Below are positions 17,882 to 27,852 of a stretch of DNA of 64,000 bases, one piece after another. The position numbers and the translations under genes were made by a program. Numbering within the stretch: the stretch's first letter is position 1; every line of letters begins with the position of its first letter. This stretch comes from Nocardia tengchongensis (lineage in GTDB: Bacteria > Actinomycetota > Actinomycetes > Mycobacteriales > Mycobacteriaceae), in assembly GCF_018362975.1 (NCBI RefSeq), contig NZ_CP074371.1:5332001-5396000 (forward strand), given 5' to 3'. The notes beneath the pieces were generated by a model. It saw only the letters and a list, made by a program, of their open reading frames with translations, had not been told where the DNA came from and made no database searches.

Positions 17882-19153
17882 ATGACCGAGTCTCCGCTGA
17901 TGCTGACCAAGGGGCAGAACGTCGAATTGCCTACTGCTGCGGTAGCGATCGCAGTGAGTGCCTCGGCCCCGGTGGACATTTCGGCACTGCTGGTCACTGC
18001 GGCGGGGAAGGTACGCTCGGATGCCGACTTCGTGTTCTACAACCAGCCTGCCGCGGCCGGTGTTCACCTGTCGGCGGGAACGCTGCGTGTGGATCTGAGC
18101 CGAGTACCGGCCGCGATCGCGCAGATTCGGGCGGTGGTCACCCTCGACGACCCGCACGCGTGCTTCGGGGCCTATTCGCCGCCGACGGCAACCCTTGCAG
18201 ATGCGGGCGGAAAGCCGTTGTACAACTATCGGATCGACGGCCTCGGTACGGAATCAGTGATCGTAGCGATCGAGCTGTACCGTCGCGGTTCGGGCTGGAA
18301 GGTGCGTGCGGTCGGACAGGGTTATGCGGGCGGGTTCGCGGATCTGATCACAGATCACGGTGTGGTCGTTGATCAACCGACGATCGACTCCGCTGCGGCG
18401 ATGCCTGCGCCTGAGCCGTTCGAGTCGGTCCGGTCGATGCCGGGCGAGGCGAAGTTGTCGTTCGAGAAGCGCCAGGTTCTGGATCTGCGGAAACGCGAAG
18501 TGGCCAAGGTGTTGCTGACCAAGGGCGCACAAGGCGTGCGGGCCAGGGTGATCCTGGTGATCGACAAGACCGGGAGTATGGCCGGGCTCTACAAGCGCAA
18601 GGTCGTGCACCAGGTTGTGGAGCGGATGATCCCGGTCGCCATTCAGCTCGACGACAACGGCGCGCTCGAGCCGTTCCTCTACGGCCAGAAGTACGCGAAG
18701 CTGCCCGACATCACTGTTGAGGACGCCGAGCGGTGGTGCGCGACGTTCCTGCACCTGAACGGCGTGCATGCCGGCATCGACTACCGGCATATCGGTGCGG
18801 TCAATGACGAGATCCCGATCATGCAGGAGATTCTCGGGTCGCTGCAGAATACCGGTGAGCCGACACTGGTGCTGTTCTTCACCGACGGCGGGTTCAGCAA
18901 ACGCCGCGAGATCACGCAACTCATGCGCGCCGCGTCGAGGGCGCCCGCTTTCTGGCAGTTCATCGGGCTGGGGCCCAACAACTTCGGGATACTGACCAAA
19001 CTCGACGATCTCGATGGCCGGGTGGTCGACAACGCAGGCTTCTTCGCTGTGCGCGACATCGATCAGCTCTCCGACGCCGAGCTGTACCGCCTGCTGCTCA
19101 GCGAATTCCCGTCCTGGTTGCAGGCCGCACGCCAGGCCGGCGTGCTGCGCTGA
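17882..19153 (+). CDS. TerD-domain plus von Willebrand A-domain protein (TerF-like)
   Basis: 423 residues from the ATG at 17882. N-terminal TerD domain (about 1-175): ESPLMLTKGQNVELP, SDADFVFYNQPAAAGV, YRIDGLGTESVIVAIELYRR, VRAVGQGYAGGFADLI. The C-terminal vWA-TerF domain (about 225-420) has VILVIDKTGSMAGLYKRKVV (MIDAS D-x-T-x-S), LVLFFTDGGFSKRREITQLM and FWQFIGLGPNNFGIL. TerD proteins bind calcium; with vWA partners they occur in tellurite/stress and phage-resistance gene sets, but no other ter gene is nearby. Confidence 0.88.
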   Translation: MTESPLMLTKGQNVELPTAAVAIAVSASAPVDISALLVTAAGKVRSDADFVFYNQPAAAGVHLSAGTLRVDLSRVPAAIAQIRAVVTLDDPHACFGAYSPPTATLADAGGKPLYNYRIDGLGTESVIVAIELYRRGSGWKVRAVGQGYAGGFADLITDHGVVVDQPTIDSAAAMPAPEPFESVRSMPGEAKLSFEKRQVLDLRKREVAKVLLTKGAQGVRARVILVIDKTGSMAGLYKRKVVHQVVERMIPVAIQLDDNGALEPFLYGQKYAKLPDITVEDAERWCATFLHLNGVHAGIDYRHIGAVNDEIPIMQEILGSLQNTGEPTLVLFFTDGGFSKRREITQLMRAASRAPAFWQFIGLGPNNFGILTKLDDLDGRVVDNAGFFAVRDIDQLSDAELYRLLLSEFPSWLQAARQAGVLR

Positions 19154-19589
19154 TCGAGTTGGTCGGAGGCCGTCTTTCGCTGTTATCCGGCACTGCAGCG
19201 CAATGATTTCGACACCCTCGTCGAGTCGATCGATGCGTCCGGGGAGGGCAATTGTGTGTTCGCCGGCCCAGGTGCCGTAGGTGACGGCGGCGACGACTGC
19301 GAGGTCAGCTCGGTTATGCAGGTCGTGCGCTATTTCGGTGACACGGACGGTGCCGAGGCCGCCCCCGATGACGCCACCTGGGAGCAGGCTCACAAACGAC
19401 CTCGGCCGCTGGGATGGCATCTATCGCAGCCGGTGCTGCAATTCCTGGCTTCGACTCGGACCGAGCTTGATGTTGACGAATACGATCTGGGCGATGTTTG
19501 ATTCGGCTCAGCCGATCCAGTTGCGCAGGCCGACAACGCCTGTCACCATCGGTGGTCATGATCGAAAGAATCGAGTTCACCACCGCGCG
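19154..19589. other. Gene-poor stretch with a possible coding remnant
   Basis: Frame +19154-19501 is open and codes FRCYPALQRNDFDTLVESID and ...DEYDLGDV, with no usable start except a GTG at 19256. It could be the tail of a lost gene. No RNA gene or hairpin stands out. Confidence 0.35.
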
Positions 19590-20579
19590 GTGAGCGCGTC
19601 CACTGGCCCGACCAGGCCGAGCCTCGACACCACGCTCCACGACCACGCCGCCGCTCTGGCTCGCCAACATCCTGGCGTCCCGCTGCCCAACGAGGGTATG
19701 CCGTACCCGAACTCCGACGAATATGCCGTCAGTGACGAATCACCCGCCAGGATAGAAGCTCTCACGGCCCAGCTCATCGATGACTTCTTCGGCACTCCGA
19801 TGGAGACTCGCGAGATCGCGTGGCTCAGCCGCAAAGCCATCGAGTACGGCGTTCGGATCCATCGCACTCCGGCGATTTCCGCGGCGATCGGCCGCGCCGA
19901 TCCCGCCCAGGTCCGCGCAGTCGGCAGGCATCTCATCCGCACCAGCACCGTCGAGAGCCCGACGGTGCTCGGCATGGCGATGCTCGCGGAAGTCGGTACC
20001 AGCGAAGACGTCTCGCTGATCCAAATCCTCGGCCTGCTGTCCGGCACGTTCGGCCCGCTCGCGGCTGACGCACTTGCCCGGCTGCCCAATGCCACGACCA
20101 GCCTCATTTGGCTGGCCGACCGTTCCGCCGGCTGGGGCCGCGTGTATCTCGTCGAAGCCATCTGCCGGCTGGGCGATCCTGCCGCCGAGCAGTGGCTACT
20201 CCGCAAGCCCTGCGACGGCAACCATCTGAACGGCTACTTCGCCTACAAAGTCGTCTGCGCCACGCCGGTGCACGAAGCGATAGCGCTGCCTGAGCTCGAC
20301 GAGCAGATCGTCGACCATACCGGCCGGCTGCTTGTCGCACTCGTGTGGAGTCTGGGCATGGGCGGAACGCTGCTGGACTACGACCACGCCGAACAGGTAC
20401 TGGCCGACTATCTCTCGCAACTTTGTCGGCTGGAACCCAGCAGATCCCGAAATTACGCAGTGCAGACCCTGTCGGAATTCCTCGACGGTGACGCCTACCT
20501 CTTACCACCGGAGTGGGCGTCGTTGGAGTCGCTGCGAATCGCATACAGGTCGCTCGCGACTGCCCGCCGCCTTGGTTGA
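19590..20579 (+). CDS. Helical-repeat (HEAT-like) hypothetical protein
   Basis: About 329 residues from a GTG at 19590. After PLPNEGMPYPNSDEY the sequence is almost all alpha-helical pairs, e.g. AIGRADPAQVRAVGRHLIRT, SEDVSLIQILGLLSGTFGPL, YLVEAICRLGDPAAEQWLLR, suggesting a HEAT-like solenoid. No catalytic motif. Part of it is duplicated at 15271-15390. Function unknown. Confidence 0.68.
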   Translation: MSASTGPTRPSLDTTLHDHAAALARQHPGVPLPNEGMPYPNSDEYAVSDESPARIEALTAQLIDDFFGTPMETREIAWLSRKAIEYGVRIHRTPAISAAIGRADPAQVRAVGRHLIRTSTVESPTVLGMAMLAEVGTSEDVSLIQILGLLSGTFGPLAADALARLPNATTSLIWLADRSAGWGRVYLVEAICRLGDPAAEQWLLRKPCDGNHLNGYFAYKVVCATPVHEAIALPELDEQIVDHTGRLLVALVWSLGMGGTLLDYDHAEQVLADYLSQLCRLEPSRSRNYAVQTLSEFLDGDAYLLPPEWASLESLRIAYRSLATARRLG

Positions 20580-20600
20580 GAACCCTCGCTACAGCGATCG

Positions 20601-20693
20601 TTTATCTGGATCGACGACGAGACCAGCGACGGCGACCGGGAATGGGTGTCAGCGCATCACCGTGGTGCCGACACCGGCTGCACTGTGTCGTAG
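20601..20693 (+). pseudogene. Fragment of a HAD-like gene
   Basis: Reads FIWIDDETSDGDREWVSAHH then a stop; it aligns with FIWVDDEIGDGDGEWVADNH of the HAD gene at 10305-10820. No start and no N-terminal domain. It overlaps the 3' end of the convergent mepB-like gene. Confidence 0.6.
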
Positions 20694-21181
20694 AGCTTGC
20701 GTGCCTTCTGCAGATCAAGCTGTCGGTGGTCGTCGAGATCGAGAAAGTAGTCGCACTGCCACTTCTGCGTCCGCATTGCTTGCCTGTTCGCCGTCGCGGA
20801 CCACGGCGGATATACACGAAACCCACGTTTCCCGCCCTGGCCTGCCACGGAAACTACGCCGTTCTCGACCAATGCGATCTTCGGGAACACGAACTGACCA
20901 AAGTGCGCACCCTCCCGGACAGTGACCACCAGCAAGTCGACGCTGTCCTCGCCGGCCAACGGCTGCGTCGACCCATCCTGCGCGCGTCGCCACACCGTGA
21001 CGAACATTCCGACCTTCGTCGGGGTCAGCTTGCCCACCCGGAACCGGACCACCCCGCGACCCACATTGGAAACGTACGCGCCGTATTCAGCGTTCTCCGG
21101 CTCGGGAACAGCAGCCGAAAACTCCAACCCCAGACGGTCGAAAACGCGCCTCACCTCGGCCGCATCAGGATGCGTACTCAC
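20657..21181 (-). CDS. MepB family protein
   Basis: 174 residues. MepB hallmarks: YGAYVSNVGRGVVRFRVGKL, TPTKVGMFVTVWRR, VREGAHFGQFVFPKIALVEN, FRVYPPWSATANRQAMRTQK and the final WQCDYFLDLDD. Staphylococcal MepB lies in the mepRAB efflux operon but has no known activity. Here it has no efflux partner on its strand. Confidence 0.87.
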   Translation of the reverse strand: MSTHPDAAEVRRVFDRLGLEFSAAVPEPENAEYGAYVSNVGRGVVRFRVGKLTPTKVGMFVTVWRRAQDGSTQPLAGEDSVDLLVVTVREGAHFGQFVFPKIALVENGVVSVAGQGGKRGFRVYPPWSATANRQAMRTQKWQCDYFLDLDDHRQLDLQKARKLYDTVQPVSAPR

Positions 21182-21509
21182 AGAAACAACACCAACTCCT
21201 CAGTGTCATTGAATGATTCGCACGCACACCGGTGATCGTGGAGCATCCAGCATTGGTACGGGTGTCGGTTCTCATCTTATCTGCCGGAGATCGGTCGCCT
21301 GACCTGCGGTTCGCCAGTTCCGCCACACCGATGAGGAGTCTTCGCCACCTCCAGAACTTGCGCCAGGACGAACGAGAACCGACAACTCTCACCGATCCCA
21401 CCTGCTGTGAAGGAATGCGCTGACACGCCGCCGTCACGCCGCTGCCGACCCGACGGTGATGTCTGATTCTCGCCAGCCGCACGCTTGGAGTGTTCGTAGC
21501 GTCGGGAGC
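21182..21509. other. Intergenic, no gene supported
   Basis: Divergent promoter space between the mepB-like gene and the MFS gene. A 63-codon frame at 21232 has no RBS and no recognisable content. GGGAGC lies 5 nt upstream of the MFS ATG. Confidence 0.5.
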
Positions 21510-22703
21510 ATGGAAGCGGAACTGATTGCTGTTGAACGGGTTACGGGCCTGCGGACGCCGGTTGTGTGGTTCATGGCCGTCGCGGCCGCGTTGGGGACTG
21601 CCAGTATCTATCCGCTGCAGCCGGCCATCGCGGCGGTGGCCGGGTCGTTCGGGGCATCGCTCGCCGAGGTCGGGGGAGCGTTGGCGTGCGGGCCGGTGGG
21701 GTACATGGCGGGGCTCGTGCTGCTGGTGCCGCTGGTGGATCGGGTGCCGCCGCGGACGGTGGTGGCGGCGCAGTTCTGGGCGTTGGGGGTGGCGCTGGCC
21801 GGGGCGGCGGCGGTGGGGTCACCGTGGCTGCTGGGCCTCGCCATCGGCGTGATCGGGGCCGGCTCCTCGGTCGGGGCCCAATTGAGTTCGGTGGCAGGGC
21901 GATTCGCGGAACCGTCGCGGCGGGCGACCGTGCTGGGCATGGTCACGGCGGGGATCTCGGCGGGAATTCTGTTGGGGCGCATCGTGGGCGGGTGGCTGGC
22001 CGATGCCATCGGGTGGCGCGGCATGCTGCTTCTGCTGGCGGCGGCCTGCGCGGTGGTGGCGGTCGCGGCGCGCGCGGTGCTGCCCGCCGAAACCGGGGAC
22101 GCCGGCAGCAGCTACCTGGGGCTGCTGCGCGGACTGCCGGGGCTGTACGCGCGGTTCCCGGTATTGCGGCTGGCTGCCGGGCGAGGTGCGTTGTGGTTCT
22201 TCGCCTTCTGTGCGGTGTGGGCCGGACTTGCGGTGGCCCTGTCGGAACCGCCGTTCTCGTATTCCGCCGAGCGCATCGGGCTTTACGCCTGCGCCGGATT
22301 GCTCGGCATCGTGGCGACGCGGGTCGCTGGGGCCTGGACCGATCGGGTCGGGGCGCGCCGGGTGATCCTGGCCGGGCTCGGGCTCGCGGCCGCCGCGACC
22401 GTGATCCTTGCGACGAGCCTGTCGAATACCGTTGTCACGCTGGGGTTCCTGGGCCTGTTCGATGCGGGGCTCTTCGCGGCGCAGGTCGCCAATCAGAGCA
22501 CCGTGCTCGCCATCGATCCGGCCGCGACAGCTCGTTTCAACAGTGCGTACATGCTGGTGTACTTCGTCGGGGGCAGTGCGGGCACCGCGTTCGGCGCGGC
22601 TGCGGTGAGCTGGTTCGGCTGGGCGGTAACGGCTTTCATCGCCGCCGGCGCGATCGTGGTCGCGGCCGCGATCACCGTGTCGGTGCGCGCGGCCGGCGCC
22701 TGA
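21510..22703 (+). CDS. Major facilitator superfamily transporter
   Basis: 397 residues, 12 predicted hydrophobic helices. FMAVAAALGTASIYPLQPAI is TM1; the A-loop region is PVGYMAGLVLLVPLVDRVPP; the second half repeats it with ATRVAGAWTDRVGARRVILA. The C-terminal 90 codons (from 22441) are duplicated at 27853-28130. Probably an actinobacterial drug/metabolite exporter; substrate unknown. Confidence 0.88.
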   Translation: MEAELIAVERVTGLRTPVVWFMAVAAALGTASIYPLQPAIAAVAGSFGASLAEVGGALACGPVGYMAGLVLLVPLVDRVPPRTVVAAQFWALGVALAGAAAVGSPWLLGLAIGVIGAGSSVGAQLSSVAGRFAEPSRRATVLGMVTAGISAGILLGRIVGGWLADAIGWRGMLLLLAAACAVVAVAARAVLPAETGDAGSSYLGLLRGLPGLYARFPVLRLAAGRGALWFFAFCAVWAGLAVALSEPPFSYSAERIGLYACAGLLGIVATRVAGAWTDRVGARRVILAGLGLAAAATVILATSLSNTVVTLGFLGLFDAGLFAAQVANQSTVLAIDPAATARFNSAYMLVYFVGGSAGTAFGAAAVSWFGWAVTAFIAAGAIVVAAAITVSVRAAGA

Positions 22704-22712
22704 CGCCGGGCT
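22441..22712 (+). repeat. Source copy of the MFS 3' segment duplicated at 27853
   Basis: 272 bases from TGGGGTTCCTGGGCCTG to GACGCCGGGCT recur at 27853-28130, with a few substitutions and a 6-bp insertion in the second copy. Confidence 0.9.
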
Positions 22713-22725
22713 GAACCGCGGTGGT

Positions 22726-22930
22726 TCAACGCTCGGTCTTGAACTCACCAACGATACGTGCCAGCAATGCCGGGTCCTGCAGCATCGGCAGGTGACCCGC
22801 CGACAGTTCGCTGCGGAACTCCGCGCTGAGCTCGGTGGCGTGCCTGTGTTGGTCCGCTGCGGGGATGACCCGGTCCGACGAGGTCCCGACATACCCGCGT
22901 CGCGCCGGAAACGTTCGCGCGGATACGCCG
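22726..22930 (-). pseudogene. Alpha/beta hydrolase, C-terminal fragment
   Basis: Encodes GYVGTSSDRVIPAADQHRHA, ELSAGHLPMLQDPALLARIV, GEFKTER. This is the end of an alpha/beta hydrolase, with the last Asp region (SSDRVIP) and catalytic His (AGHLPML). It runs in frame into a VOC fragment upstream, so it is a chimeric remnant. Confidence 0.6.
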
Positions 22931-23120
22931 TCCCGATAGAGGTGTTGCGATTCCGGCTCGAACTGCGAGACGATGCGCGGCGCCGGCTTTGTTCGAGTCC
23001 TCCAGATAGGTGGCGCCTTCGTCCGAGGACGCGACCTGGTACCCCGTGGCCGCCTGCCAGAAGGCCGTGCTGCCTGCCAGGTTGTTCGTATCGATACAGA
23101 TGTTGCCAATGCTGACGCTC
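22931..23120 (-). pseudogene. VOC/glyoxalase-type protein, N-terminal fragment
   Basis: Encodes SVSIGNICIDTNNLAGSTAF, WQAATGYQVASSDEGATYLE, DSNKAGA, then after a one-base shift PRIVSQFEPES, as expected for an actinobacterial VOC protein. No clear start codon or RBS. It is fused to the hydrolase tail. Confidence 0.58.
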
Positions 23121-23213
23121 AGCGAGCCTAGAACGTGCTAGCAATGCCCGTCCACCGTGCTGGACGCCGGCCGGGCGGCCTCCCGTGCTGGAACGCCGGA
23201 TCCACCGCGCCCT

Positions 23214-23360
23214 CTACCCGACCGCAACGAGAACACCGATCCACGCCACCAGCTCGGCGGGGACATCGAGCGGGTCGGGATCGAGGTGGAAGAAGCGTTC
23301 CAGCTCCACTCGCGACAACGCACCGAAACGGCCGTACCCGGCACCGCCCTCATCACGCAT
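23214..23360 (-). pseudogene. Tn3-family transposase DUF4158 remnant with internal deletion
   Basis: Reads YGRFGALSRVELERFFHLD, then PDPLDVPAELVAWIG and a stop. Both parts belong to DUF4158 of Tn3 transposases, but the R-x-G-x-x-x-R-L-G-F stretch between them is missing, so about 30 residues were deleted in frame. Confidence 0.55.
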
Positions 23361-23569
23361 AGCCGCACATGAAACCACCAGCGCCGCAACGATGCCCGCG
23401 ATTCGCCAAACAGGTCAGGTGGTCTCAACTCCCTGGCCGTGCTTAGCGCCGGATTCCGGGCAGATGCGCCACTACCCCCGTGACGGCGAATCCGACACTG
23501 CTGGGCGTCATGGTTGACGACGATCTCCCGCCGCCGCGCTTTACACGGCGGGAAATCCGATGATATGTC

Positions 23570-24438
23570 TTGCACATCGGCGGACAATCCCATGCCGTGC
23601 CTCGATTCGATGCGCCAGTGCAAGCCGGCACCCGAGCGGTGCGCCATCTAGAGGAACTGATCGCTGGGGATCTCGATGCCCAGCGGACCGGATTCGGTTG
23701 GTGGGCAGGGTATTCCACCATGTCACCCGAAGACCGGGGATGGCTGTCGTACTACCTCACCGGCACGGTTGCCGGCATTGGTTCGAACCTGGTGGACGCC
23801 GCCGCCCACCTCGCGCTCTACCGCGATGCGATGCGGCGAGAAGCCATCTTCTACGCCCACCAGGTCCGCGCTGCAGGTGGTCGCGTACCGGATATGAACC
23901 ACCGCAACGACATCGACGAGTTGCGCGGGATCACCATCATCGCCGAACGCAAAGGATTCTTCCGCGCCCTCGGCTCAACGCTGGACACTTTGGCGGCCAC
24001 CATCGGCGTGGGCGCCGTCCATCTCAATCTTGTGCGCGCAGATTGGGGTTCGCTCTGCATCACCGGCAGTGAGCAGGACTATCCGCGCACCCCCGGCCAG
24101 GATCTGTCGAAGCTGCGAAGGGCCTTGGTCGACGACACCACCATGGGTGGTGCGATTCAGGACACCCTGCTGCAAGCGGTCCGTGGTGCGGTGCGGGCGG
24201 CCGGGCCCGCGCATTGGGACGAGTGGCTGGGGCCACCCGTAACACGCAGGTTCATCGGTCGCAGTGGACCGAGATCCTCGTCCAGGTGACGGCGGCCATG
24301 CACGAGATGCTGCTGACCGAGGACGCTTCGGTCACGATGGCAGGGCACAAAGACCTCGATCAACGCCGGACAGCGCGAGTACTGTCACCGATGAGTGCCT
24401 TTGAAACCGAGAATCTCCGATTCAGGAAGATCTCATGA
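23570..24438 (+). pseudogene. Hypothetical protein coupled to adhE, with a frameshift
   Basis: From a TTG at 23570 (no clear RBS): GFGWWAGYSTMSPEDRGWLS, LVDAAAHLALYRDAMRREAI, RNDIDELRGITIIAERKGFF, LGSTLDTLAATIGVGAVHLN. The frame changes near 24220 in a GGGGCCACCC run and continues GATRNTQVHRSQWTEILVQV, TAAMHEMLLTEDASVT, ending ...ETENLRFRKIS. The stop overlaps the adhE ATG (ATGA). No known domain; mostly helical. The coupling suggests a role with the dehydrogenase. Confidence 0.6.
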
Positions 24439-27096
24439 CCGACATCCAAACCGGTACCGAAGCTCGGTCCGTCGATCGCAGCAGCGACGCAGCCACTGCC
24501 GACACCGCTGCGGCCGATCGCAGCCCGGCCCGGTTCGCCGAGGTGGACGCAATGGTCGACACGGCGAGTGCCGCGGCGAAGGCGTTTCGCGAACTCGATC
24601 AACAACAGGTCGATGCGATTGTCGAGGCGATGGCCCGCGCCGGGATCAGGGCGGCGCCCGAGCTGGCACGGGTGGCTATCGAGGAGACCGGTTTCGGCGT
24701 ATTCGAGGACAAGGTCGTCAAGAACTACGTTGCCACCGAGTTCCTCTACGACTATCTGCGCGATAAGAAGTCCGTGGGCGTCATCGAGGAGGACGCCGAG
24801 CGCAGCATCGTTCGCATTGCCGATCCGATCGGAGTGGTGTTGGCGATCACCCCGGTCACCAATCCGACGTCCACCGTGCTGTACAAGGCGATCGTGGCCG
24901 CCAAGACGCGCAACGCGATCCTCTTCCGCCCGTCGCCCGTCGCCGTGCGGTCGTGTGAACGCACTGTCGAGATCCTTCGGCGAGCGGGGGAGGCGGTGGT
25001 GTTTACCCGCAGGCGCGTTGCAAGTGATTCCCGACGCCGCCCATGAGGTGACCCACTATCTGTTCAGGCATTCGGGGGTCGACTTCATCTGGGTGACCGG
25101 TGGTCGGAAGATCGTCGCCCTGGCCAACGCCGCCGGAAAGCCCGCGCTGAGCGTCGGTCCCGGCAACGCGCCCATCTACCTGCATCGTACGGCCGACATC
25201 AAGGCCGCCGTCGTCGATATTTTGATCTCGAAGACTTTCGACGCATCGGTGATCTGCCCTGCCGAGCAGACCTGCATCGTCGACGACGCGATCTATGACG
25301 CCACCGTCGCCGAATTCGAGCGGATGGGCGCGCACCTGCTCACCGAGGAGCAGTCCGATGCCCTCGCGGAATTCGCGTTCGGCTGCGGCGACACGGCCAA
25401 CCTCGACGCTCTCGGCCGCCAGGCACCCGACCTGGCCGCCCGGGCCGGATTCGCCGTGGACCCGTCGGTCAAGATTCTCCTCGCGTCGCTGCCGGCCGAG
25501 CTCGACCGGCTCGACACACATCCGCTGGTGCGCGAGAAGCTGATGCCGGTTCTCGGGCTGGTGCGCGCCCGCGATGTCCAGCACGCCATCGATGCCGCGG
25601 TCCTCGTCACCGAGCATGGGGGCCTCGGGCATACCTCCGCGATCTACGCCAACGACAAGGCTGTCGTCGACGCCTACAGCCTGGCCGTGCGCACCGGGCG
25701 GATCCTGGTCAACGCGCCCACGGCGGTCGGGGCCCTCGGCGGGATCTACAACAACCTCACCCCGACCTTCTCCCTCGGCTGCGGCACGTGGGGCGGTTCG
25801 AGCACCACCGAGAACGTCAACTACACGCAGTTGCTCAACATCAAGACGGTCTCGTATCGGCGCAGTCCGCCCCAGTGGTTCCGGGTCCCGTCGAACACGT
25901 TCTTCAATGCGGGGGCGCTCGAGAACCTGCGGGATGTCGAGTGCGACAGCGTCGTCATCATCACCGACGCGCTGAGCGAACAGCGCGGCGTGGTCGACGA
26001 ATTCCGCGGCAAACTGCGTGCGCGGCACATCAAGATTTTCGGCGAGGTCGAGCCGGAGCCGGGCGAGGCCACCATCCGGCGCGGCGTCGAGTTGCTCGAG
26101 GCATACCAGCCCGACGTGCTCATCGCCGTGGGCGGCGGATCGGTGATCGACGCGGCCAAGGCGATCCGCCTGTTCTACGAGCACCCTGAGAAGGATCTGT
26201 CCGAACTCACTTTGCCTTTCCTCGATCCGCGCAAGCGCATGGCCGACTACCCCCAGGATCCGCATACGGTGCGACTGGTGGCGGTGCCGACCACCGCGGG
26301 CACCGGGTCGGAGGTCTCTCCCGCGGCGGTGCTGACCTTGGAAGACCGTAAGGAAACATTGGTCGACTATTCCCTGGTGCCCGATATGGCGATCGTGGAT
26401 CCGCTGCTCACCGTCTCGATGCCGCGGACCCTGACCGCCGACACCGGTATAGACGCCCTCACCCACGCCCTCGAGGCCCTGGCCTCGGTCTTCGCCTCGC
26501 CCTATACCGATGCGTTCTGTGTGCAGGCGGCGCGGCTGATCTTCGAGGCGCTTCCCCGAGCCTGCGACGATCCCCGGGATCTGCTCGCTCGCACAGATAT
26601 GGCCAATGCCGCCACGCTGGCCGGCCTGGCGTTCTCCAATGCCTTCGTCGGCACCAATCATGCTCTCGCCCACGCTGTCGGTGCCCGGTTCGGCATCGCC
26701 CACGGTCGTGCGAACGGCGTCTTCCTGCCGCACACCCTGCGCTACAACGCCGGCCTGCCGACGAAGTTCATGCCCGCTCCCGGCTACTCGGCCTATGTCG
26801 CCCCCGAGAAGTACGCCGAACTCGGGCGGATCGTCTTCGGCGGCCACGAACCCGGAGAAAGCCGCCGCCGGCTCTTCCAGGGTGTGCAAGACCTGCTCGA
26901 CCGGCTCGAGATGCCGCGCACACTTCGGGAGATCGGTATTCCCGAGGACGAATTCCTCACGGCCCTACCGGAATTGGCGATGACCGCATTCCAGGACCTG
27001 AGCAATCGCACCAATCCGCGGATGCCGCTGATCAGTGAGATCACCACCCTGCTTCGACTCGGTTACTACGGGGACGGGGACCATGCCGACCGATAG
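24435..27096 (+). pseudogene. adhE: AdhE-type bifunctional acetaldehyde-CoA / alcohol dehydrogenase, frameshifted
   Basis: Two domains. The aldehyde dehydrogenase half (about 1-440) has EDAERSIVRIADPIGVVLAI, TPVTNPTSTVLYKAIVAA and the Cys motif DASVICPAEQ. The frame breaks near 25001 (one extra T in GGTGTTTACCC) and resumes LPAGALQVIPDAAHEVTHYL. The iron-alcohol dehydrogenase half has GGGSVIDAAKAIR, VPTTAGTGSEVSPAAV and metal-site HALAHAVGARFGIAHG. About 886 residues, normal for AdhE, converting acetyl-CoA through acetaldehyde to ethanol. Unusual in an aerobic actinobacterium, and non-functional if the frameshift is real. Confidence 0.85.
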
Positions 27097-27535
27097 CGCC
27101 ACCAGGACCGTGCGGGTCCACGCCCCACGGGCGACCGTGCTCGCGACGATCCGCGACCTGAACAGCCAGCCGGAATGGATCCCCGAGATCCGCCAAGCAG
27201 AGGTACTCGAGGTCGATGAGCGGACCGGATTGCCGGTGACCGCCCGGTTCACGGCATCCGCGCCGGTCGGCACCGACAGCTACACCCTCAGATACCGTCA
27301 CCATGACGACGGCATGAGTTGGTCCATGGTGCAGGGGCGGTTGCAGACCGGTCAGGAAGGCCGTTACCAGCTCGACGAAATCACTCCGGACACCACCTCC
27401 GTCACCTATCAGCTGACCATTCGTCACAACCTGCCGCTGCCCGGCTTCATCCGCAGCAGAGTCATCAAAGGATTGGTGGACAGCACGCTGACCGGTTTGC
27501 AGCAGAGGGTCGAATTGAGCGGTGGAGCTCGGTGA
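27083..27535 (+). CDS. SRPBCC family (polyketide cyclase/dehydrase-like) protein
   Basis: 150 residues from the ATG at 27083, overlapping the adhE stop by 14 nt. Pattern: RTVRVHAPRATVLATIRDLN, SQPEWIPEIRQAEVLEVD, and a C-terminal helix FIRSRVIKGLVDSTLTGLQQ. Hydrophobic ligand-binding fold; ligand unknown. Third member of the coupled adhE operon. Confidence 0.82.
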   Translation: MPTDSATRTVRVHAPRATVLATIRDLNSQPEWIPEIRQAEVLEVDERTGLPVTARFTASAPVGTDSYTLRYRHHDDGMSWSMVQGRLQTGQEGRYQLDEITPDTTSVTYQLTIRHNLPLPGFIRSRVIKGLVDSTLTGLQQRVELSGGAR

Positions 27536-27750
27536 GGCCGGCCGCCTTGACCAGAATGAAGTGCGCGCCGGGGCCGCGACCGGCTTTGCCGTGATTCGCA
27601 CCGAGGTGGGGGTCGTGCGCACCGCGATAACGAGCCCGCACAGCAGCGCGTTGGCCTGCGCTTCCCAGCTGATCCTCACTGAGTAGACGTCGCACGCGGG
27701 AAGCTGGACGCTCGACGGACCGCGAGATTCAGTGAAGTCAGCATATGGGC
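27536..27750. other. Intergenic, no gene supported
   Basis: Open frames on the minus strand (e.g. GPGAHFILVKAAGLTEL) have no start or recognised family; possibly another fragment. It borders the IS3 remnant. Confidence 0.4.
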
Positions 27751-27852
27751 TCATTCGTAGTCCACGGGCCTGGGCATGGCGGTTCTGGAGCGTCGTCGGA
27801 TCGGGTTATAGAAGGTTTCGATGTAGTCGAAGATCGCGGTGGCGAGACGCCA
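27751..27852 (-). pseudogene. IS3-family transposase (OrfB) C-terminal remnant
   Basis: Encodes RLATAIFDYIETFYNPIRRR, SRTAMPRPVDYE, stop: the characteristic end of IS3-type rve integrases (FxYIExxYNxxRRHSxLG). The remnant stops exactly where the duplicated MFS segment begins, so the insertion sequence is linked to that duplication. Confidence 0.72.

Noticed and set aside
25003..26889. 628-codon open frame antisense to adhE
   Set aside because: Lies opposite a clear dehydrogenase with conserved motifs; composition is that of an antisense shadow in GC-rich DNA.
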